From NCBI GenBank assembly GCA_033026295.1, contig CM065187.1:18014388-18078387 (forward strand): a DNA stretch of 64,000 bases, read 5' to 3'. This document shows, one piece after another, positions 62,901-64,000 of this stretch (the stretch's first letter is position 1; the number at the start of each line of letters is the position of its first letter). The notes beneath the pieces are model-generated. The model saw only the letters and a list, made by a program, of their open reading frames with translations, had not been told where the DNA came from and did not search any database. This stretch comes from Channa striata (lineage: Eukaryota > Chordata > Actinopteri > Anabantiformes > Channidae). Made by a program: the position numbers and the translations under genes.

Positions 62901-63657
62901 GCCCGTATTAAAGCCACTTAAATCCTTATGCTGGCCCATGATTTCTGCTTCCATCACATCAACTTTAGGGACAAAGTGTTCACCTGTATCCTAATATATC
63001 CCACCTACGTACAGGTGCCAATCTAAGACTATTAATGTCATTCACTTCATCTGTCAGTAATCATAATGTTATGGCTCATCAGTGTGGGTACATGGAAAGA
63101 GTAGCTTCAGTAACTGACCTGTCCTGCCAACAGGCCTCATTTTGCAGCCCGGTGTGTTTTAGCAAAGCAGCCAAACTGCAGCGACAGACAGTCTGCAGCA
63201 AAGAGTTCCCTGAGGAGCCTCCACTTTCCCATTCTGCTCACACAGCAAAACAATACAGATTAATTACGAATGAAGTAAAAAAAAAAAAAAAAAAAAAAAA
63301 AACTAGGCCAAAATTTAACAATATATGTATTATGTTTTGTGATTAGAGTAATTTAGAGTACATTTTTACTGTGGCGTAATATTCTAAATTTGCCTTTAAT
63401 ATAAGTATCACCTGGATATTTACAAATATCAATACAAAGGTATGCCCATATATGCATGAACAGACGTATGCAAGCCAAAGTACCTTTGCTGTGAGCATAC
63501 TCCTCCATCTTATGCCACAGGCCACCTGCGAGTCCTCTTGAGGATCCTATTGCCAGTTCCAGTAAAGTCCTAGTTTCCTCATTCACATTCAGCTCTGCTA
63601 TCCTGGCGTCATTACTGCTCAATAGTACCACCTCAGTCAACCATGCCATGCTACAGT
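36287..63657 (-). CDS. herc1: HERC1-type giant HECT E3 ubiquitin ligase, C-terminal three quarters
   Basis: Large E3 ubiquitin ligase with RCC1-like domains, SPRY, WD40 repeats and a C-terminal HECT domain. Mammalian HERC1 is a cytosolic and Golgi protein of about 4,860 residues that binds clathrin and ARF/Rab GTPases. I placed 62 coding exons. Total coding length is 10,766 bases: two leading bases, 3,587 codons and the stop TAA at 36289-36287. All junctions are GT..AG and phase-consistent. The part seen matches human HERC1 from about residue 1,250 to the end in order and length. The first RCC1-like domain and the N terminus lie beyond 64,000. Introns are mostly 80-700 bp; the longest, 57495-58817, holds nothing I recognise. 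Conservation is strong in SPRY, WD40, RCC1 and HECT parts but weak in linkers, so this may be a fast-evolving teleost duplicate (herc1-like) rather than the single-copy orthologue. Confidence 0.92.
38062..38095. repeat. (A)n(GA)n microsatellite in herc1 intron
   Basis: Ten A followed by about 12 GA units, 30 bases upstream (gene sense) of HECT exon 37881-38033. On the transcribed strand it reads (TC)n(T)n. Confidence 0.95.
39115..39558 (-). CDS. herc1: herc1 exons 55-56: linker between RCC1-like and HECT domains
   Basis: Exons 39389-39558 and 39115-39284. Anchors LGLPQCVPPQYNTLKD, LRVLNHFSDLMYKSWRLLNL, VNTLPLVRSIGRTMTQGK and YGPQITVKRISTR match HERC1 closely. The linker probably positions the HECT N-lobe. 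The donor of the second exon splits an Arg codon that is completed by the first HECT exon. Confidence 0.92.
39640..42601 (-). CDS. herc1: herc1 exons 47-54: second RCC1-like domain
   Basis: Exons 42476-42601, 42255-42393, 41856-42037, 41095-41250, 40705-40827, 40381-40483, 39871-40040 and 39640-39778, about 379 residues. The repeating blades are clear: VYLWGNGRYGQLAG, VCGQNCTFLVQSNGTVLAVG, FSWGDGDFGKLGHGNS, SCGFRHSAVVTADGKLFTFG, SCGLNHTLVLSLDGMVVWAF, CCGTQFSVALACDGHVYTFG, AVGCEHVLSLSSTGDVYAWG and SAGRCHSSAWT. In mammalian HERC1 this domain binds ARF/Rab GTPases and clathrin. Exon borders fall mostly at blade edges. The intron 41251-41855 holds a LINE remnant, and the intron 40041-40380 holds a 27-bp copy of exon 43438-43611. 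Confidence 0.93.
40102..40132 (+). repeat. Short tandem repeat, 12-bp unit
   Basis: About 2.5 copies of the 12-base unit ATAAACCAACAT, immediately before the 27-bp exon copy. Confidence 0.8.
40139..40165 (+). repeat. 27-bp exact copy of part of a herc1 exon, inside a herc1 intron
   Basis: Identical over 27 bases and in the same orientation to 43440-43466, which lies in exon 43438-43611 and encodes most of LLQEQYSYER. The copy sits in the intron between exons 39871-40040 and 40381-40483, next to a small tandem repeat at 40102-40132. It has no acceptor/donor arrangement of its own. Confidence 0.9.
40860..40995 (+). repeat. Teleost interspersed repeat fragment in herc1 intron
   Basis: TGTCCTTGAGCAAGACAGTA, GCTGCCAACTGCTGCCCTAG and AGGTTAAATGCAGAAAATAC followed by ATTTCATTGTAACATGTATA match a common fish repeat whose 3' part has this order. 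Related to the fragment at 10540-10680. Confidence 0.6.
41340..41757 (+). mobile_element. 3' end of a CR1/Rex1-like LINE, antisense within herc1 intron
   Basis: The plus-strand sequence encodes, with decay, the C-terminal end of a fish non-LTR retrotransposon reverse-transcriptase ORF: HPPYDTVSHLSSSFSDRLL, then RRSFLPAAVRLYSQSCSH before a stop at about 41536. It then has the usual 3' UTR, ending TTCCCCATTGTGGGACAAAT and GAAGGTTTATTTTATCTTA. 5'-truncated, as usual for LINE insertions. The clade name is from memory. Confidence 0.75.
42753..47492 (-). CDS. herc1: herc1 exons 34-46: WD40 repeat region
   Basis: Exons 47264-47492, 46902-47179, 46627-46754, 46214-46341, 45813-46040, 45435-45562, 45068-45267, 44744-44858, 44472-44603, 44216-44314, 43438-43611, 42949-43233 and 42753-42818. 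WD-type units are visible as LLATCSQDKVVQLWNIS, VHWSTGGNFLAAPENKHINI, CVAWHSEDKPFAVGYPSGKI, LKWDPTGHLLLSLG, GHITAVRSLSFCPSGLALVS and GGLLNIWSLQDGSVLQT. Such a propeller serves protein binding. Several exons, including 46214-46341 and 44744-44858, are shorter than 60 codons. The donor of exon 43438-43611 (CGG|GTCATT) is weak. The intron 43612-44215 contains only a poly-T run and AT-rich sequence. Confidence 0.9.
47821..50541 (-). CDS. herc1: herc1 exons 27-33: Cys/His cluster and linker to WD40
   Basis: Exons 50414-50541, 49984-50192, 49438-49697, 49238-49290, 48949-49146, 48163-48328 and 47821-48070. Exon 49438-49697 encodes a putative zinc-binding module: KCELC, then HIKRRHPGCG, then GECGS and YLLCTSCREKY. 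The spacing and residues match HERC1, but the fold is not one I can name. Downstream anchors are KLTGLEDFAMLLRPLGL, ALRRVTSTAQILLAYSIVMR, GLESLGLADIRILVRLM and LSYLTSAIGSV. Exon 50414-50541 is basic (PPPARRRRSGP) and poorly conserved. The intron at 48329-48948 shows nothing recognisable. Confidence 0.88.
50949..51926 (-). CDS. herc1: herc1 exons 25-26: UBA-like domain
   Basis: Exons 51843-51926 and 50949-51138. The sequence SRLLEMGFSMRHIYWAMEAAG, split by an intron, continues to SQTIEVLASWMLEHP. This is the three-helix UBA pattern (MGF loop, central helix, LxxWMLEHP third helix) found in HERC1 before the Cys/His cluster; it suggests ubiquitin binding. The tail is Pro/Glu/Ser-rich and not conserved. 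The intron between the exons (51139-51842) and the one upstream (51927-52686) show nothing I recognise. Confidence 0.85.
52687..55739 (-). CDS. herc1: herc1 exons 20-24: conserved core and disordered linker
   Basis: Exons 55448-55739, 54314-55095, 53837-54050, about 53647-53696 and 52687-52746. The first two carry ALCTEVWPVLALIGGVDSGL, GVLKEGSSLAKLQWEEADLS, SWSPSDTPIISLEPCD and SLADLERAQVMIYKGALNRL, close to HERC1. The 782-bp exon is the largest here and its middle is divergent. From 54050 on, the sequence is Ser-rich and poorly conserved, so the last two boundaries are uncertain. Exon 53647-53696 could start at one of several CAG acceptors, and exon 52687-52746 could start at 52811 instead only if a different upstream donor is used. 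The coordinates given are the phase-consistent set. The intron at 52812-53646 holds a decayed DNA transposon. Confidence 0.75.
53060..53376. mobile_element. Decayed DNA transposon in herc1 intron
   Basis: The right end, CTAACAAAGTGGCCAACGAG followed by TGTAT, matches the fish terminal repeat usually read as 'taataaagtggccggtgagtgtat'. The left end has a diverged inverted counterpart (GTTTTGGCCACCC near 53090). The interior is non-coding. Confidence 0.5.
56299..57494 (-). CDS. herc1: herc1 exons 16-19: SPRY (B30.2-like) domain
   Basis: Exons 57327-57494, 56943-57182, 56764-56847 and 56299-56524. The peptide carries FDPNKLICCSLESGNILSHG, HGSGGKGYGLATTAITSGC, ENRGNEGTCIGVSRWPV, WLYRAYSGNLYHGGE, FTQGDTITCILDMEAHTVSF and LYPCVLFYSSNPGEK, all characteristic of the HERC1 SPRY domain, a beta-sandwich used for protein interaction. 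The first three exons are each a whole number of codons (56, 80 and 28). The fourth ends one base into a codon and carries the flanking LQMRGMPSNLLPGEP segment. A second GT lies seven bases downstream of the chosen donor at 56298, but it would break the frame. Confidence 0.92.
58818..63657 (-). CDS. herc1: herc1 exons 1-15 of the window: region before the SPRY domain
   Basis: Exons 63484-63657, 63119-63233, 62648-62765, 62175-62361, 61707-62010, 61558-61603, 61421-61466, 60841-61094, 60440-60634, 60136-60256, 59779-60016, 59500-59666, 59226-59378, 59026-59123, 58818-58904 give about 767 residues. Anchors to human HERC1 include SLAALLKHTGL, VYEMVYKVRSTLLAYKN, RLEALCQM..MEEK, VQLQFLSGCFALG, ARLLQILTVAA, LADFLVFLRRV and NLRTKLLAFHVLDRLLPAC. 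This is mostly alpha-helical repeat-like sequence with no assigned catalytic role. The acidic Glu-rich linker of mammalian HERC1 is replaced in exon 62175-62361 by a Gln/Pro/Ser-rich linker. That exon could instead end at 62160, a second donor 15 bp further in the same frame. Confidence 0.85.
63277..63302. repeat. 26-base poly-A run
   Basis: Uninterrupted A on the plus strand, 44 bases from the acceptor of exon 63119-63233 (poly-T on the herc1 sense strand). Confidence 0.95.
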
Positions 63658-64000
63658 CTACAGAACAAACACCACATAAGGCATAGATCAAATAAAAACA
63701 TATGTAAACTTATTTCCTCAGTTAGCTTTTAAATTATAAAGGTATTTTACAGTACATAAGGTACACTACAGTAGGTACGTTTGCTGAATCTCATCCTTTA
63801 AACATAAACATTCCCTCATTACTGATTAATATTGTCTTTAGCTATTAAAAATAATTTTCCACACTTTTACCTACTCTGTAGCTAAGAATAGAATTTATAT
63901 TAATGTGTTCACACAGAATGTGGAAGCATTAGTGTAACATTAATGTTGGGATGAAAGCTGAATTCATTTGATACTTATTCACCAAAACATTAACACATGT
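63658..64000 (-). other. herc1 intron running off the right edge
   Basis: AT-rich, with no recognisable exon on the minus strand. The acceptor TTCTGTAG for exon 63484-63657 lies at 63659-63658. Confidence 0.7.

Noticed and set aside
62760..62957. 65-codon minus-strand frame next to herc1 exon 62648-62765
   Set aside because: It is intronic. The true exon is in another frame, beginning at 62765, as shown by the HERC1 match YEPCDRLLDVYEMVYKVRS.

Overview
The window is vertebrate nuclear DNA, almost certainly from a ray-finned (teleost) fish. Its genes are split into short exons with GT..AG introns, many under 120 bp. The interspersed repeats are teleost types: a Tc1-like transposon remnant, a CR1/Rex1-like LINE 3' end, a hAT-type MITE, several low-copy fragments of ubiquitous fish repeats, and many (GT)n/(GA)n microsatellites. 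Nothing prokaryotic, viral or CRISPR-like was seen.

Layout. (1) Positions 1-12,704 hold the 5' part of a gene for an HCN pacemaker channel on the minus strand. Residue choices point to hcn1. Exon 1 is 12,349-12,704 and exon 2 is 5,909-6,332. The remaining exons are not visible and should lie left of position 1. A GC/CpG-rich promoter region lies at about 12.7-13.1 kb, and a second CpG-rich patch lies inside intron 1. The leftmost 1.7 kb carries three plus-strand open stretches, each preceded by a splice-acceptor-like sequence; I do not recognise the protein. (2) About 13.5-36.0 kb is a gene desert upstream of hcn1. It holds decayed repeats, microsatellites and a few blocks that could be conserved regulatory DNA. 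(3) 36,287-63,657 is the 3' three quarters of a giant HERC1-type HECT E3 ubiquitin ligase gene, also on the minus strand. I could place 62 coding exons. Together they form one open frame of 3,587 codons plus stop, with every junction in phase. The encoded order is N-terminal helical region, SPRY, linker, UBA-like, Cys/His cluster, WD40 repeats, second RCC1-like domain, and HECT with the catalytic Cys. The first RCC1-like domain and the N terminus lie right of position 64,000.

The two genes are co-directional: the 3' end of herc1 lies about 23 kb upstream of the hcn1 start codon. They have no evident shared pathway. HCN1 is a plasma-membrane cation channel, and HERC1 is a cytosolic/Golgi-associated ligase and small-GTPase regulator.

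No previously undescribed system is evident. The most unusual items are: a 27-bp exact copy of a herc1 exon fragment inside a downstream herc1 intron, with a very low chance expectation; unrecognised exon-like plus-strand reading frames at the left edge; a HERC1 sequence that looks quickly evolving outside its catalytic and repeat cores, as in a teleost duplicate; and several tandem NAGNAG splice acceptors. Gene symbols rest on remembered family sequence, not on a database search.
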